Below are positions 1 to 9,781 of a stretch of DNA of 64,000 bases, one piece after another. The notes beneath the pieces were generated by a model. That model was not told the DNA's origin and did not search any database. It saw only the letters and a program-made list of their open reading frames with translations. Position numbers and translations under genes: made by a program. Each line of letters starts with the position of its first letter. Within the stretch, counting starts at the first letter, position 1. Origin of the DNA: Parachlamydia acanthamoebae. Its GTDB lineage: Bacteria > Chlamydiota > Chlamydiia > Chlamydiales > Parachlamydiaceae. The stretch is from the NCBI RefSeq assembly GCF_000875975.1, contig NZ_BAWW01000033.1:62001-126000 (forward strand), in the 5' to 3' direction.

Positions 1-934
1 AAAGGTCGAAGATTGTTTTAGTTGTACTTGTGCCGGTATTTGAGTAGGTCGTTGTTTCAATTTGATTTCCATTGATGTCATATGCATAGGTCAGCTTGCG
101 AAAGATATTTTTAAAGGCATCTTCTTGACTTTCTTCAATGATGTGATTTTGAGAATCATATGCACATGTTTTTAGCGTGTAATCGTTTTCTCCATATCCA
201 AAGAGTATTTTTGTTGTTTCCAGGCGACTGAGTGAATCATAAGTGTAATAGGTGGTGGCATCTTCTTTAATGATACCTGTTAATTGTCCCTGTGCATTGT
301 ATTGATAAGAGGTGATGTGACCTTTGGCATCTACTTCTTTAATGAGATAAGTGGCTGAATATGCGTAAGAATGGCTCCCCAGGAGTTCTCCTTGAGGGGA
401 AAATAAGTCTCGTGTGATTACGCGACCTTCATCATCATAGGTATAGCTGATTTGCATTCCATTTTTTAATATCTTTTTCTGCAAATTTCCATTAGCGAAG
501 TAAGTCATTTTTTCTATCGATCCATCGGGATATTGAATCTGATAAGGCTGACCCTGTGCATTATTTAGCTGTATGGTGAGATTGTTATTTCCATCTCTTG
601 TTTTTGTGATATATCCCAATTCATCATATTCAAAATTTTCTGTGGGATTAAAAAGTTCTCCATTTGATTTAGGAATTGCCGGGTGTATAATTTTGACAAG
701 ATGGTTGAAGACATTGTATTCATAAATCGTCTTATTGCCGTAATGGTCTGTGCGTTCGATACGATAGCTGCGTTTATTAAATGCAAAGGGCGGTTTAAAG
801 TTGAAACCTGTTTTTCCAAAAAGATTGGCTTGAGAAGCTGTAAGCCTATTTTCTGTTACGAGGAAATCTTCTTCTGCAATCAAAAGGGTAAGTTGTAGAA
901 TCATGTAACCAAGTATGCTAAAAAAAGATTTCAT
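1..934 (-). CDS. RHS/YD-repeat protein, 5' part (runs off the left edge)
   Basis: The minus-strand reading frame opens at an ATG at 934 and stays open to base 1, giving about 311 residues. An AGAGGAA ribosome site lies 7 bases ahead of the ATG. The protein starts with a signal-peptide-like stretch (MKSFFSILGYMILQLTLLIA) and then shows repeated RHS/YD units, for example YDELGYITKTRDGNNN, YDDEGRVITRD, YNAQGQLTGI, YDSLSRLETT and YDINGNQIETT. RHS repeats form a beta-cocoon that often encloses a secreted toxin; this is family knowledge and the C-terminus is not visible. The YD repeats begin within 100 residues of the start, so the long N-terminal domains of typical Rhs toxins are absent. It is either a short RHS protein or an N-terminally reduced one. 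Confidence 0.85.
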   Translation of the reverse strand, partial: MKSFFSILGYMILQLTLLIAEEDFLVTENRLTASQANLFGKTGFNFKPPFAFNKRSYRIERTDHYGNKTIYEYNVFNHLVKIIHPAIPKSNGELFNPTENFEYDELGYITKTRDGNNNLTIQLNNAQGQPYQIQYPDGSIEKMTYFANGNLQKKILKNGMQISYTYDDEGRVITRDLFSPQGELLGSHSYAYSATYLIKEVDAKGHITSYQYNAQGQLTGIIKEDATTYYTYDSLSRLETTKILFGYGENDYTLKTCAYDSQNHIIEESQEDAFKNIFRKLTYAYDINGNQIETTTYSNTGTSTTKTIFDL

Positions 935-1076
935 AATATTTTCCTCTAATGTCAATAAATTAAATTTTTTTATTTTAACACCATCCAACAGGGAAGGATA
1001 GGCTTTTAATAAATCTAATATTGTAATAATTTTTTGCTTTTTTTTGGGGAAGTTGTTATCCAGACTTGTTAAGAAC

Positions 1077-1088
1077 GATATCGATATC
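1077..1088. promoter_or_regulatory. 12-bp perfect palindrome upstream of kdpF
   Basis: GATATCGATATC is a perfect palindrome ending 10 bases before the kdpF ATG. It overlaps the region where a leader or operator would sit. No regulator is identified; a 12-bp AT-rich palindrome can arise by chance. The 165-base gap between the RHS gene and kdpF has no other clear feature; a TTGCTT hexamer and T-run lie around 1035, but no convincing -10 box was fixed. Confidence 0.25.
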
Positions 1089-1098
1089 AAGGGAGAGT

Positions 1099-1188
1099 AT
1101 GCTGACTAATTTTATTTTTGCAGGCGTTATTGTCATACTTCTTTTGGGTTATCTAATTTATACCTTGTTATATCCCGAAAAATTTTGA
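1099..1188 (+). CDS. kdpF: KdpF, small K+-ATPase subunit
   Basis: A 29-residue peptide (MLTNFIFAGVIVILLLGYLI...) ends 13 bases before kdpA, exactly where kdpF lies in other kdp operons. It has one hydrophobic segment (about residues 4-24) and the C-terminal YPEKF typical of KdpF. A GGGAG ribosome site overlaps the start region. KdpF stabilises the KdpABC complex in the inner membrane. Identification rests on size, position and the terminal motif. Confidence 0.85.
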   Translation: MLTNFIFAGVIVILLLGYLIYTLLYPEKF

Positions 1189-1201
1189 AAAGGTCGTAGG
1201 C

Positions 1202-2893
1202 ATGTCAATTCCTAATGGGATACAAATTCTCGTATTTCTTGCACTTCTTTTAATTGTCACTCCCCTTCTAGGGCAATATATCGCTGCGATTTTTTCTGAA
1301 AAAGATCCTTTAATGAAACGCGTTTTGGGAAGGCTAGAAGATGGCTGTTATCAAATGGGCGGAGTGGATCCTCATCTCGAAATGACTTGGCAAGAATATG
1401 CAAAAGTCTTAGGGATTTTTAATTTATTGGGTTTTATTTTTCTTTTTTTTCTACTGCTTTTGCAAGGCATTCTTCCTTTGAATCCGCAACATTTTCCCGG
1501 TGTTTCCTGGCATCTTGCCTATAATACTGCGATAAGTTTTGTCACGAATACAAATTGGCAGTCCTATGCGGGGGAAACCACATTGAGCTATTTGACGCAA
1601 ATGGTAGGTTTAACCGTGCAAAATTTCTTAAGTGCTGCTACGGGAATGGCCACCTTGTTGGTTTTGGTTCGAGGCATGACTCGAAAAATGGTGAACACAG
1701 TTGGAAATTTTTGGTGTGATCTTGTAAGGACGATTGTCTATTTGTTGTTGCCACTTTCCATTATCATGGCAATTTGTTTAGTTGCAGAGGGGGTTGTGCA
1801 AACGTTTTCTCCTTATGTCGAAGCAATTGGTTTGGAAGGCCATGAACAAACAATTCCGCTCGGTCCGGTTGCATCTCAAGTTGCAATTAAGCAATTGGGA
1901 ACGAACGGTGGAGGCTTTTTTAATACCAATAGTGCCCACCCTTTTGAAAATCCTTCCGCGTTCAGTAATTTTTGGGAGGCGTTTGCTATATTAGTCATTC
2001 CAGCTGCAACTGTTTATGCTTATGGCATTATGATCGGATCAAAGAAGCATGCCTGGATTTTGTATGTCGTTATGTTGTTATTGTGGATGGGAGGTCTTGG
2101 ATTGTCCCTTTATTCGGAGAATTTAGCCAATCCTATTTTAGATGCCTTTCCCCATTTGGAAGGGAAGGAGACACGTTTTGGTGTAGCAAATAGTCTTTTA
2201 TGGACAGTGAGTACAACCGGAACATCGAATGGATCTGTTAATGCGATGATTTCGAGCCTTTCACCAATGGCGGGTGGAATAGCTATGTTCAATATTATGC
2301 TAGGAGAGCTTATTTTTGGGGGCGTGGGCGTTGGTTTATGCGCAATGTTGATGTATACCATTTTAACCGTTTTTCTTTCAGGCTTGATGGTGGGAAGAAC
2401 ACCAGAGTATTTGGGTAAAAAAATTGAGAAACAAGAAGTCAAATGGGTCATGCTATCTGTGCTTATGCCGAGTGCTTTAATTTTATTAGGTTCCGGGGTT
2501 TCGAGTATTTTACCTAAAGCTTTGAGTAGCCTCTCTAATCAGGGACCTCATGGGCTTTCTGAGATCTTATATGCCTTTTCATCGGCAGCAGGAAACAATG
2601 GAAGTGCTTTTGCGGGTTTAAATGCGAACACCCCCTATTACAATTTGGTTTTGGGTACGATCATGCTCATCTGCAGAATTTCAACCATTCTTCCCAGCTT
2701 GGCCATCGGGGGATTACTGGCAGAAAAAAAGTTTATTCCCCCCTCAATCGGAACCTTTTCTGCGGAATCATTGCTATTTGCCATTCTTTTGGGAGGAATT
2801 ATTTTGATTGTAGGAGGTCTTGTATTTTTTCCAGCTTTTGCTTTAGGACCAATTGTCGAGCATTTTTTAATGTTAAAGAAAGTGTCATTCTGA
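1202..2893 (+). CDS. kdpA: Potassium-transporting ATPase KdpA, channel subunit
   Basis: This is a 563-residue membrane protein of normal KdpA length with about ten hydrophobic segments. The four K+-selectivity loops are visible: TNTNWQSYAG (about residue 115), GTNGGGFFNTNSAHPFENP (about 233), TTGTSNGSVNAM (about 340) and SAAGNNGSAFAGL (about 465). KdpA selects and carries K+ in the KdpFABC pump, which takes up K+ at micromolar external levels. The gene follows kdpF by 13 bases and precedes kdpB within one operon. The start is an ATG with no close strong ribosome site, which suggests coupling to kdpF. Confidence 0.97.
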   Translation: MSIPNGIQILVFLALLLIVTPLLGQYIAAIFSEKDPLMKRVLGRLEDGCYQMGGVDPHLEMTWQEYAKVLGIFNLLGFIFLFFLLLLQGILPLNPQHFPGVSWHLAYNTAISFVTNTNWQSYAGETTLSYLTQMVGLTVQNFLSAATGMATLLVLVRGMTRKMVNTVGNFWCDLVRTIVYLLLPLSIIMAICLVAEGVVQTFSPYVEAIGLEGHEQTIPLGPVASQVAIKQLGTNGGGFFNTNSAHPFENPSAFSNFWEAFAILVIPAATVYAYGIMIGSKKHAWILYVVMLLLWMGGLGLSLYSENLANPILDAFPHLEGKETRFGVANSLLWTVSTTGTSNGSVNAMISSLSPMAGGIAMFNIMLGELIFGGVGVGLCAMLMYTILTVFLSGLMVGRTPEYLGKKIEKQEVKWVMLSVLMPSALILLGSGVSSILPKALSSLSNQGPHGLSEILYAFSSAAGNNGSAFAGLNANTPYYNLVLGTIMLICRISTILPSLAIGGLLAEKKFIPPSIGTFSAESLLFAILLGGIILIVGGLVFFPAFALGPIVEHFLMLKKVSF

Positions 2894-2902
2894 GGATTGA
2901 TT

Positions 2903-4996
2903 ATGTCACAAAAGAAAGTGAATGTTTTGGATATCAAGGCCATTTTGAATGCCTTAAAAGAATCTTTTTTCATGCTAACCCCTCAAGCCCAATTTAAAAA
3001 CCCGGTGATGTTTGTCACATACATTGTTGCACTTGCAACCTCTTTTTATTTCTTGCAACAAATGTTTTATGGAAATTTATCTTGGTTTGATTTTCAAATC
3101 ACTCTCTGGTTGTGGCTAACATTGATTTTTGCAAATTTTTCTCAAACGATTGCAGAGAGTCGTGGAAAAGCCCAGGCCGATAGCTTAAGAAAAGCCAAAA
3201 CAGAGATTTTTGCTAAACAAGATAAGGGAGGAATTGAGATTAAAATTCCCTGTAATCAGTTGAGAAAAGGGGATGTTGTGATATGTGAGGTAGGAGACAT
3301 TATCCCAGCAGATGGAGAGGTTGTTGAGGGGGTCGCAACCGTGGACGAATCTGCCATTACTGGAGAATCGGCCCCCGTGATTCGTGAAAGTGGGGGAGAC
3401 AGAAGTGCCGTTACGGCAGGTACGAAAGTTTTAAGCGATCGCTTAAAAATTAGCGTTGTGTCAGATGCCGGACAGAGCTTTTTAGACAAAATGATTCATC
3501 TCATTGAAGGTGCTAAAAGACAGAAAACACCCAATGAAATTGCACTAAGTATTGTTTTATCTGGTTTAACAATTATATTTTTGTTGACCACAAGCACTTT
3601 AAAAATGTTCGGAGATTATAGCAGTGTAGCCGCCAAACAAGATCTTTCTCAGATTTTAACCATTCCCGTTTTAGCGGCTTTGCTTGTGTGTTTAATTCCG
3701 ACAACGATCAGTGCACTTTTAAACGCGGTGGGGATTGCGGGAATTGATAGGCTCATTAGAAAGAATGTCATTGCATTGAGTGGACGTTCTGTGGAGGCTT
3801 CAGGTGATATTGATCTATTAATTTTGGATAAAACAGGGACCATCACAATTGGTAATAGAATGGCTGCAGCTTTTCTGCCTGCAACAGATATTGGGGAAAA
3901 AGAATTTGCAAAAATTGCGCAGCTCGCATCTTTATCGGATGAAACCCCAGAAGGGCGCTCAATCGTTGTGTTAGCCAAAAATCTATTTGGTTGGCGTGGA
4001 GAATCCGTTGAAGCGGGGAGCTCAACTTTTATCCCGTTTTCTGCAAAAACACGTATGAGTGGAGTCGATTTCAAAGACAATCACGGAAAGGTCGTCCGCT
4101 CAATTCGGAAAGGAGCTGCAGATGCGATTAAAAAACATATTATGAGCTTGGGGGGGAAATATTCATCACAATTAGATGCTGTGATTCAATCCATCGCAAA
4201 AATGGGGGGAACGCCTCTGCTCGTGAGCGATCAAGAGAAAATTGTTGGAATTGTTCACTTGAAAGATGTAATCAAAGGGGGAATTAAGGAGCGTTTTGCG
4301 GAAATGCGAAAAATGGGCATCCGTACTGTTATGGTAACGGGTGATAATCCAATGACGGCAGCAGCAATTGCCGCAGAAGCGGGGGTGGATGAATACATTG
4401 CCGAGGCAACTCCAGAAATGAAATTGTCTAAAATTAGACAAGAACAAGCAGGGGGGAGACTTGTGGCTATGACGGGAGATGGAACAAACGATGCCCCAGC
4501 ACTAGCTCAAGCAGACGTGGCTGTGGCAATGAATACAGGTACGCAAGCTTCACGAGAAGCAGGAAACATGATTGATTTGGATAGCAATCCGACCAAATTG
4601 ATTGATATTGTGGAAATCGGCAAACAAATGTTGATGACAAGAGGGGCTTTAACGACATTTAGTATAGCCAACGATGTCGCTAAATATTTTGCCATAATTC
4701 CCGCGATTTTTAGTGTCCTTTATGTGACAGATTCCGAGCAACAAGGTCCTTTGTCGATTCTGAACCTCATGCACTTAAAATCCCCACACAGTGCAATCTT
4801 GAGTGCTTTAATTTTTAATGCTTTAATTATTGTTGCTTTGATTCCTCTGGCACTTCGCGGGGTCAAGTATAGTGCACAATCCGCTCATGATTTATTGAGA
4901 AATAACCTTCTGGTATATGGTTTAGGAGGAATCATCGTTCCATTCCTCGGAATTAAAATAATCGATATGTTGATTACCTTTTTAGGATTGGTGTAA
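2903..4996 (+). CDS. kdpB: Potassium-transporting P-type ATPase KdpB
   Basis: KdpB is the energy-coupling P-type ATPase of KdpFABC. The protein is 697 residues from the ATG at 2903; a TTG at 2897 lies in frame, but GAGGA at 2892-2896 is correctly spaced for the ATG. Visible P-type motifs are TGES (residues 153-156), LDKTGTIT with the phosphorylated Asp309, [12 protein letters not shown] and [19 protein letters not shown]. The DSNPTKLI stretch near residue 570 is characteristic of KdpB. Membrane segments lie near both ends. TGES contains the serine whose phosphorylation inhibits KdpB in E. coli. No domain is missing. Confidence 0.98.
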   Translation: MSQKKVNVLDIKAILNALKESFFMLTPQAQFKNPVMFVTYIVALATSFYFLQQMFYGNLSWFDFQITLWLWLTLIFANFSQTIAESRGKAQADSLRKAKTEIFAKQDKGGIEIKIPCNQLRKGDVVICEVGDIIPADGEVVEGVATVDESAITGESAPVIRESGGDRSAVTAGTKVLSDRLKISVVSDAGQSFLDKMIHLIEGAKRQKTPNEIALSIVLSGLTIIFLLTTSTLKMFGDYSSVAAKQDLSQILTIPVLAALLVCLIPTTISALLNAVGIAGIDRLIRKNVIALSGRSVEASGDIDLLILDKTGTITIGNRMAAAFLPATDIGEKEFAKIAQLASLSDETPEGRSIVVLAKNLFGWRGESVEAGSSTFIPFSAKTRMSGVDFKDNHGKVVRSIRKGAADAIKKHIMSLGGKYSSQLDAVIQSIAKMGGTPLLVSDQEKIVGIVHLKDVIKGGIKERFAEMRKMGIRTVMVTGDNPMTAAAIAAEAGVDEYIAEATPEMKLSKIRQEQAGGRLVAMTGDGTNDAPALAQADVAVAMNTGTQASREAGNMIDLDSNPTKLIDIVEIGKQMLMTRGALTTFSIANDVAKYFAIIPAIFSVLYVTDSEQQGPLSILNLMHLKSPHSAILSALIFNALIIVALIPLALRGVKYSAQSAHDLLRNNLLVYGLGGIIVPFLGIKIIDMLITFLGLV

Positions 4997-4998
4997 AT

Positions 4999-5589
4999 AT
5001 GGTTATGCAAGCTCTTCGTATGCTTGGTTGTATGGTTGTATTGCTTGGCCTGATTTATCCTGTCGTGATTACAATTATCGCCCAGATCTTCATGCCGGAA
5101 AATGCAAATGGAGGAATCATTGTAGATAAAGGCAAAACTATTGGAGCAGAATTAATTGCACAGAAATTTGAGAGTGAGCGTTATTTTTGGGCACGTCCCT
5201 CGGCTGTAGATTTTAATCCTCTTCCTTCAGGAGGAAGCAATTTGGGACCGACAAGTAAAGCTCTTGAAAAAATGGTCGCGGAAAGAAAAGCTGGAGTGGC
5301 GAGTGTTCATTTAGTCGATGTTTCTCAAGTGCCTGCCGAGTTATTGTTTGCTTCTGGAAGTGGCTTAGATCCGCATATTAGCCGTGATGTCGCTTTTTTT
5401 CAGGTCAATCGGATAGCTAGAGCAAGAGGAATGTCAGAATATGAACTGATCGATTTTCTCAAAGAAATGGTCATCGAACCTAGTTTATCCATTTTTGGCG
5501 AACCGTATGTGAATGTGCTCCTTCTAAATCAAGCTTTGGATAAATTAAATGAGAAGCAGAGGCTTCCATTAAAGGGATACAATGAGTGA
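4999..5589 (+). CDS. kdpC: Potassium-transporting ATPase KdpC
   Basis: This 196-residue protein has one N-terminal membrane segment (about residues 5-30) and a soluble domain, as in KdpC. Family signatures include ERYFWARPSAVD, SGGSNLGPTS and SGSGLDPHIS. KdpC holds KdpA and KdpB together and helps nucleotide binding. The start lies 2 bases after the kdpB stop, and the 3' end overlaps kdpD by 8 bases, so translation of the operon is probably coupled. Confidence 0.97.
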   Translation: MVMQALRMLGCMVVLLGLIYPVVITIIAQIFMPENANGGIIVDKGKTIGAELIAQKFESERYFWARPSAVDFNPLPSGGSNLGPTSKALEKMVAERKAGVASVHLVDVSQVPAELLFASGSGLDPHISRDVAFFQVNRIARARGMSEYELIDFLKEMVIEPSLSIFGEPYVNVLLLNQALDKLNEKQRLPLKGYNE

Positions 5590-8212
5590 GCAAGAGAGAC
5601 CCGCCCCAGAAGATTTTTTAAGGATGACAGAAATTCAGGAGAGTGAAGAAAAGGGGCAGCTCAAGATATTCTTAGGAATGGCAGCTGGTGTAGGAAAAAC
5701 ATATGCGATGCTGGAGGAAGCACAAGCTCTTCAAAAAGAAGGTGTCAATGTTGTCATTGGAATTGTTGATACACATGGGAGAAGTGAGACGTCAGCCTTA
5801 GTATCGGGTCTCAAAAAAATCCCTGAAAAAGTTATCACTTATCGTGATCGAGAATTTCAAGAACTAGATCTCGATGCCATCATTCTTTTAAAACCTGATG
5901 TTGTCCTTGTTGATGAACTTGCTCATACGAATATACCTGGAAAGAGACATAATAAAAGATGGCAGGATGTTTTAGAAATATTAGACCATGGAATCGATGT
6001 TTACACCACTTTAAATGTCCAACACATCGAAAGTTTAAAAGATGTCGTTCATGGGATTACAGGAGTTGTTGTTCAAGAAACAGTGCCAGACTTAATCATT
6101 GAAAAAGCGGCTTCTATTCAGCTTGTTGACTTAACAACCGATGAATTATTGCAAAGACTAAAAGAGGGAAAAGTTTATCTACCAGAGCAATCTAAAATTG
6201 CGACACAAAATTTCTTTAAAAAAGATAAGCTCACCGCTTTACGAGAAATTGTGCTGCGATACGCTGCTGATAAAGTGGATCGTGATTTACGGCAAATGGA
6301 ACCCACAGGGGAACGAAGCACACTTTGGCGAGCAAGGGAAAAATTTCTTGTGGCAGTGAGTCAAAGTCCCTACTCACAAAAACTCATTCGACGGGCATGT
6401 CGCATGGCGGTCAATTTTGATGCCCCTTGGATTGCGCTTTACGTCAATAATGAGCGTATATTGAATGAGCAAGACAGCCAGCAATTAACCAAAAATTTAC
6501 AGCTAGCACGCAATTTGGGAGCCGAAGTTGTTACGATAAAAAATCCAACCATTGCCGAAGGCATACAAAGCATTGTTCGACAAAAAGGAGTGACACAAAT
6601 TCTTTTAGGGCGCTCTTTGGAAAAAACCGTTTTTGGTACATCAACCTATTTTTCATTGCCCGATCTTTTAGCTGCGGAATGCCCAGAAGTGGACATCCAT
6701 ATCCTTAGGCAAGATAAAGATGCTTCTTACACAAAAAAAATGCTTTTTCTGCCATTTTCTCACATTCCTTTTATTAACTACATTTACGTATTTTTATTTG
6801 CAGGTTTATTTACTTTAGCGAATTTTTTTTTGGCCCCTTTTGTGGGGTATGAGACTATTGGAGTTATCTATTTATTAGGTATTTTGTTGCTGAGTTTATT
6901 TTTTACGAAAGGTCCCATCATTTTTGCAGCATTTTTATTTGCTCTATGCTGGGATTTTTTCTTTATTCCCCCCATATGGGGTTTTGAAGTTAGTAAAAAA
7001 GAAGATATTGCTTTACTGGTTTTATATATTATGACTGCGGCATCTACAGGGATTTTAGTTGATCGAGCCAGGGGACATAAGGAAATGTTCCAGAAAAGTG
7101 AAGAAACGACCCGCTTGTTGTATGATGTTGTAAAAAAGATTGCCAGCGGCCCTTCAACCCAAGAAATTTTTAAATCTGTAAAAGAAGAATTAGATCGGTT
7201 TTTCAAAGGGAAGTTCGAGATCATCGTGAAGCAATTAGGAAATGGATTAAAATTCGATGACTCCAATTCTTTGCTAACAAATGATATGGAGAAAAATACA
7301 GCGATTTGGGCTTTTGAAAATGGAAAAGAAGCCGGTTGGTCAACGGACACGCTCCCTTCAGCTAACAACTTATATATTCCTCTAAAAGGGTTTCACGAAA
7401 TTGTCGGGATTCTCGTTTTTAAACCCGATACCGCAAAAAATTTGTCCCCTGAAGAAAAGAACTTTATTTACACAATCGGAGGACAGTTAACAGGGCATAT
7501 CGAACGCAAATTTTCTGAAGAAGAGACCAAACAGAACGAGCAATTAAAGCTAATGGAAAGGGTCCATAAAACAATTTTAGATCGCATTTCCCACGAATTT
7601 AGCGATCCAATCGTGAGTATTCAAACATCAGTTCAAATTCTTAAAGATCAAAATAAAGACAGTCTAGAAGTACAAAAAATTGACAATGCAGCTGAAACAC
7701 TTTCAAAGATCTTGACTAACGTTTTGGCAATGGCGCAGCTGAGTGAAGGGCTAGTTCCGCTGAATTTAAGTTTACAGGATGTCAAAGAATTGATTCATGA
7801 ATGTTGTTTTAATGTCAAAAGAGCGCAGAATGGGCATCGATTGAACATCCACATTGATGAAAAAATTCCGTTAATTCCCATCGATTTTTATTTGATTGAG
7901 ATTTTGCTATATAATTTACTTTTCAATGCTTTTGAATATTCTCCCTCTGATTCCACGATAGAAGTAGAGGCAAAAAAATTAGATAAGTATGTGGTCATTT
8001 CTGTCGCAGATGAAGGAAAGGGAATTCCCGAAGATCAACTTGAAACCATATTCGAAAAATTTTTTCGACTTCCTGAAGAAACAGGTCCTGGCATGGGCTT
8101 AGGTCTAGCGATTGCAAAAACAATTGCCGAAGTGCATAAAGGAAAGCTTAAAGTAGAAAATTTACCTGTAAAAGGAGCCAAATTTTCGCTGTATCTCCCA
8201 ATCAAAATTTAA
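5582..8212 (+). CDS. kdpD: KdpD sensor histidine kinase
   Basis: The protein has 876 residues and the full KdpD plan. The N-terminal KdpD domain has a Walker A (GMAAGVGKT, residues 32-40) and LVDELAHTN near 115. A universal-stress-like domain follows at about 255-385. A DUF4118 block of four membrane helices lies at about 400-500, then a GAF-like stretch. The C-terminus is a HisKA/HATPase kinase with phospho-acceptor His671 in ISHEFSDP, N-box Asn782 and GKGIPEDQ and GMGLGLAIAK glycine boxes. It senses K+ limitation or turgor and normally phosphorylates KdpE. No kdpE lies here: the next genes are an efflux operon. It is probably co-expressed with kdpABC because of the 8-base overlap. Confidence 0.95.
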   Translation: MSEQERPAPEDFLRMTEIQESEEKGQLKIFLGMAAGVGKTYAMLEEAQALQKEGVNVVIGIVDTHGRSETSALVSGLKKIPEKVITYRDREFQELDLDAIILLKPDVVLVDELAHTNIPGKRHNKRWQDVLEILDHGIDVYTTLNVQHIESLKDVVHGITGVVVQETVPDLIIEKAASIQLVDLTTDELLQRLKEGKVYLPEQSKIATQNFFKKDKLTALREIVLRYAADKVDRDLRQMEPTGERSTLWRAREKFLVAVSQSPYSQKLIRRACRMAVNFDAPWIALYVNNERILNEQDSQQLTKNLQLARNLGAEVVTIKNPTIAEGIQSIVRQKGVTQILLGRSLEKTVFGTSTYFSLPDLLAAECPEVDIHILRQDKDASYTKKMLFLPFSHIPFINYIYVFLFAGLFTLANFFLAPFVGYETIGVIYLLGILLLSLFFTKGPIIFAAFLFALCWDFFFIPPIWGFEVSKKEDIALLVLYIMTAASTGILVDRARGHKEMFQKSEETTRLLYDVVKKIASGPSTQEIFKSVKEELDRFFKGKFEIIVKQLGNGLKFDDSNSLLTNDMEKNTAIWAFENGKEAGWSTDTLPSANNLYIPLKGFHEIVGILVFKPDTAKNLSPEEKNFIYTIGGQLTGHIERKFSEEETKQNEQLKLMERVHKTILDRISHEFSDPIVSIQTSVQILKDQNKDSLEVQKIDNAAETLSKILTNVLAMAQLSEGLVPLNLSLQDVKELIHECCFNVKRAQNGHRLNIHIDEKIPLIPIDFYLIEILLYNLLFNAFEYSPSDSTIEVEAKKLDKYVVISVADEGKGIPEDQLETIFEKFFRLPEETGPGMGLGLAIAKTIAEVHKGKLKVENLPVKGAKFSLYLPIKI

Positions 8213-8246
8213 TTTAATAAACTAAAAGACAAAAAAGCCAGATTCG

Positions 8247-8279
8247 CATATGAAAAAAAAGAAGCGATTTTTTCATATG
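8247..8279 (+). terminator. Stem-loop after kdpD
   Basis: CATATGAAAAAA at 8247-8258 pairs perfectly with TTTTTTCATATG at 8268-8279 around a 9-base loop. It lies between the kdpD stop and the efflux operon start. The stem is AT-rich and lacks a trailing T-run, so it may be a weak terminator, an mRNA-end structure or an operator. Confidence 0.4.
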
Positions 8280-8302
8280 ATGGAACCCTGGACCTACTAT
8301 TC

Positions 8303-9781
8303 ATGAAACTTTTAGTCCGTATTTTTTTAGGCTGCTTATTATTCTTGAGCGGCTGTTCAAATCGTATCCCGTCTGCCTCAGGAATTGAGATTCCAGATGC
8401 CCCATTGATAAAAGCGGTTCAAGATGTTGAGGATCTTCCTTTGTTTGAAAAAACGGAATGGGTTCCTCAAGAATGGTGGACAATTTTTAACGATGATCAA
8501 TTGACAGATCTCATTAATCGAGCTCTTTCGAATAATCCCTCTCTACAGTCTGCGAAAGCAAAAGTTTATTCCGCGCTCTATCGTTCAGATGTGCAAAGGT
8601 CCTATTTATATCCAAATGTCTACAACGAAGTTGATGTGCAACGGGAAAAATTAAGTAAAACATCGCTCATTCCCGCACAGGCTTCTCCCCCGCCAGTGGG
8701 AGTGATTCCTCCAGTTGCAGTACCCATTCCTTTTTATTTCACACAGTACGATTTTAACTTCTTTTTGACATACGATTTTGATCTTTGGGAAAAACGCCGA
8801 AATACTTATCGAGCTGCCCTTGGAGAGTTGCAAGCTTCATTAGCGGATCGGATTTTTACAGAATTAACAGTGAGCATTTCACTTGCTCAATCTTATTTTC
8901 AGCTGCAAACCGATCGCTATCGAAAAGAATTAACAGAGCGGCTTGTGCAAATTAGAGAAAATAACCTTAATCTCATTAAAAACCGTATTACACATAATCT
9001 TGATAGCAATTTAAATCTTTATCAAACTGAAGATCTTCTTACGGCGGCTAGACAGACCTTATCACAACGTGTACAAAGTGCTTTGCATGATGAATTGCAG
9101 GTCCAAAGCTACATCGGAGGTGAGTTTGATACAGAAATTGAATATATCTCTATTCCAAATAAAGCCTTGCCAAAAGTTCCACTACCCAATGTTTTGCCTT
9201 TACACTTGATTGCTCATCGACCCGATATTATTTCGCAGCTTTGGATGTTAGAGTCTGCTGGCAGGCAAATAAAAATCGCACAGGCGGGTTTTTATCCCGA
9301 TTTCAATTTAACAACTCTTTTGGGTTTTCAAACCATTCATTTTAAAAAGTTATTTGAAGCCAGAAGTTCCGTCTATGACTTTGAACCCGCATATACCTTA
9401 CCCATCTTCGATGGGGGATTGCTAACGGCAAATTTGCGGGGAAGTGAAGTCAATTATGACCTTGCGATTTTTGAATATAACCAAAGAGTGATCAATGCAG
9501 TCCAGGAAGTTTTGGATGCACTTGTCATTGTTAAGCAAAGCTATATAAGGCTACAAGAAGCTAGACAGGATGCTGATATTCAGCGTAAAGCTTTAGATCT
9601 TGTTAAACAACGCATTAAAAATAACCTAAGCTCGCTTATCGATATACATTTAAGCGAGGAAACATATATTACAGCCTTAGACAATGAAGCTGTTGCCCTG
9701 AATAACACTTTTTCCGCCATTCTAAACTTAATCAAAGCATTAGGTGGTGGATATGACATCTGCGAAGAGAATGCATCATGA
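8303..9781 (+). CDS. Outer membrane efflux lipoprotein, NodT/OprM (TolC) family
   Basis: This 492-residue protein starts with a lipoprotein signal peptide; the lipobox LSGC places the lipidated cysteine at residue 18. The mature part shows two outer-membrane-efflux repeats: WWTIFNDDQLTDLINRAL and NPSLQSAKAKVYSA near the start, and HRPDIISQLWMLESAGRQI with AQAGFYPDFNLT in the second half. Such proteins form the trimeric outer-membrane exit duct of tripartite pumps. The gene overlaps the following HlyD-type adaptor by 4 bases (ATGA), so the three genes 8303-12574 form one operon. The substrate cannot be read from sequence. Confidence 0.93.
   Translation: MKLLVRIFLGCLLFLSGCSNRIPSASGIEIPDAPLIKAVQDVEDLPLFEKTEWVPQEWWTIFNDDQLTDLINRALSNNPSLQSAKAKVYSALYRSDVQRSYLYPNVYNEVDVQREKLSKTSLIPAQASPPPVGVIPPVAVPIPFYFTQYDFNFFLTYDFDLWEKRRNTYRAALGELQASLADRIFTELTVSISLAQSYFQLQTDRYRKELTERLVQIRENNLNLIKNRITHNLDSNLNLYQTEDLLTAARQTLSQRVQSALHDELQVQSYIGGEFDTEIEYISIPNKALPKVPLPNVLPLHLIAHRPDIISQLWMLESAGRQIKIAQAGFYPDFNLTTLLGFQTIHFKKLFEARSSVYDFEPAYTLPIFDGGLLTANLRGSEVNYDLAIFEYNQRVINAVQEVLDALVIVKQSYIRLQEARQDADIQRKALDLVKQRIKNNLSSLIDIHLSEETYITALDNEAVALNNTFSAILNLIKALGGGYDICEENAS

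Noticed and set aside
2110-2451. Minus-strand open frame inside kdpA
   Set aside because: Lies fully inside a strongly conserved gene, lacks a ribosome site and has no protein-like motif.
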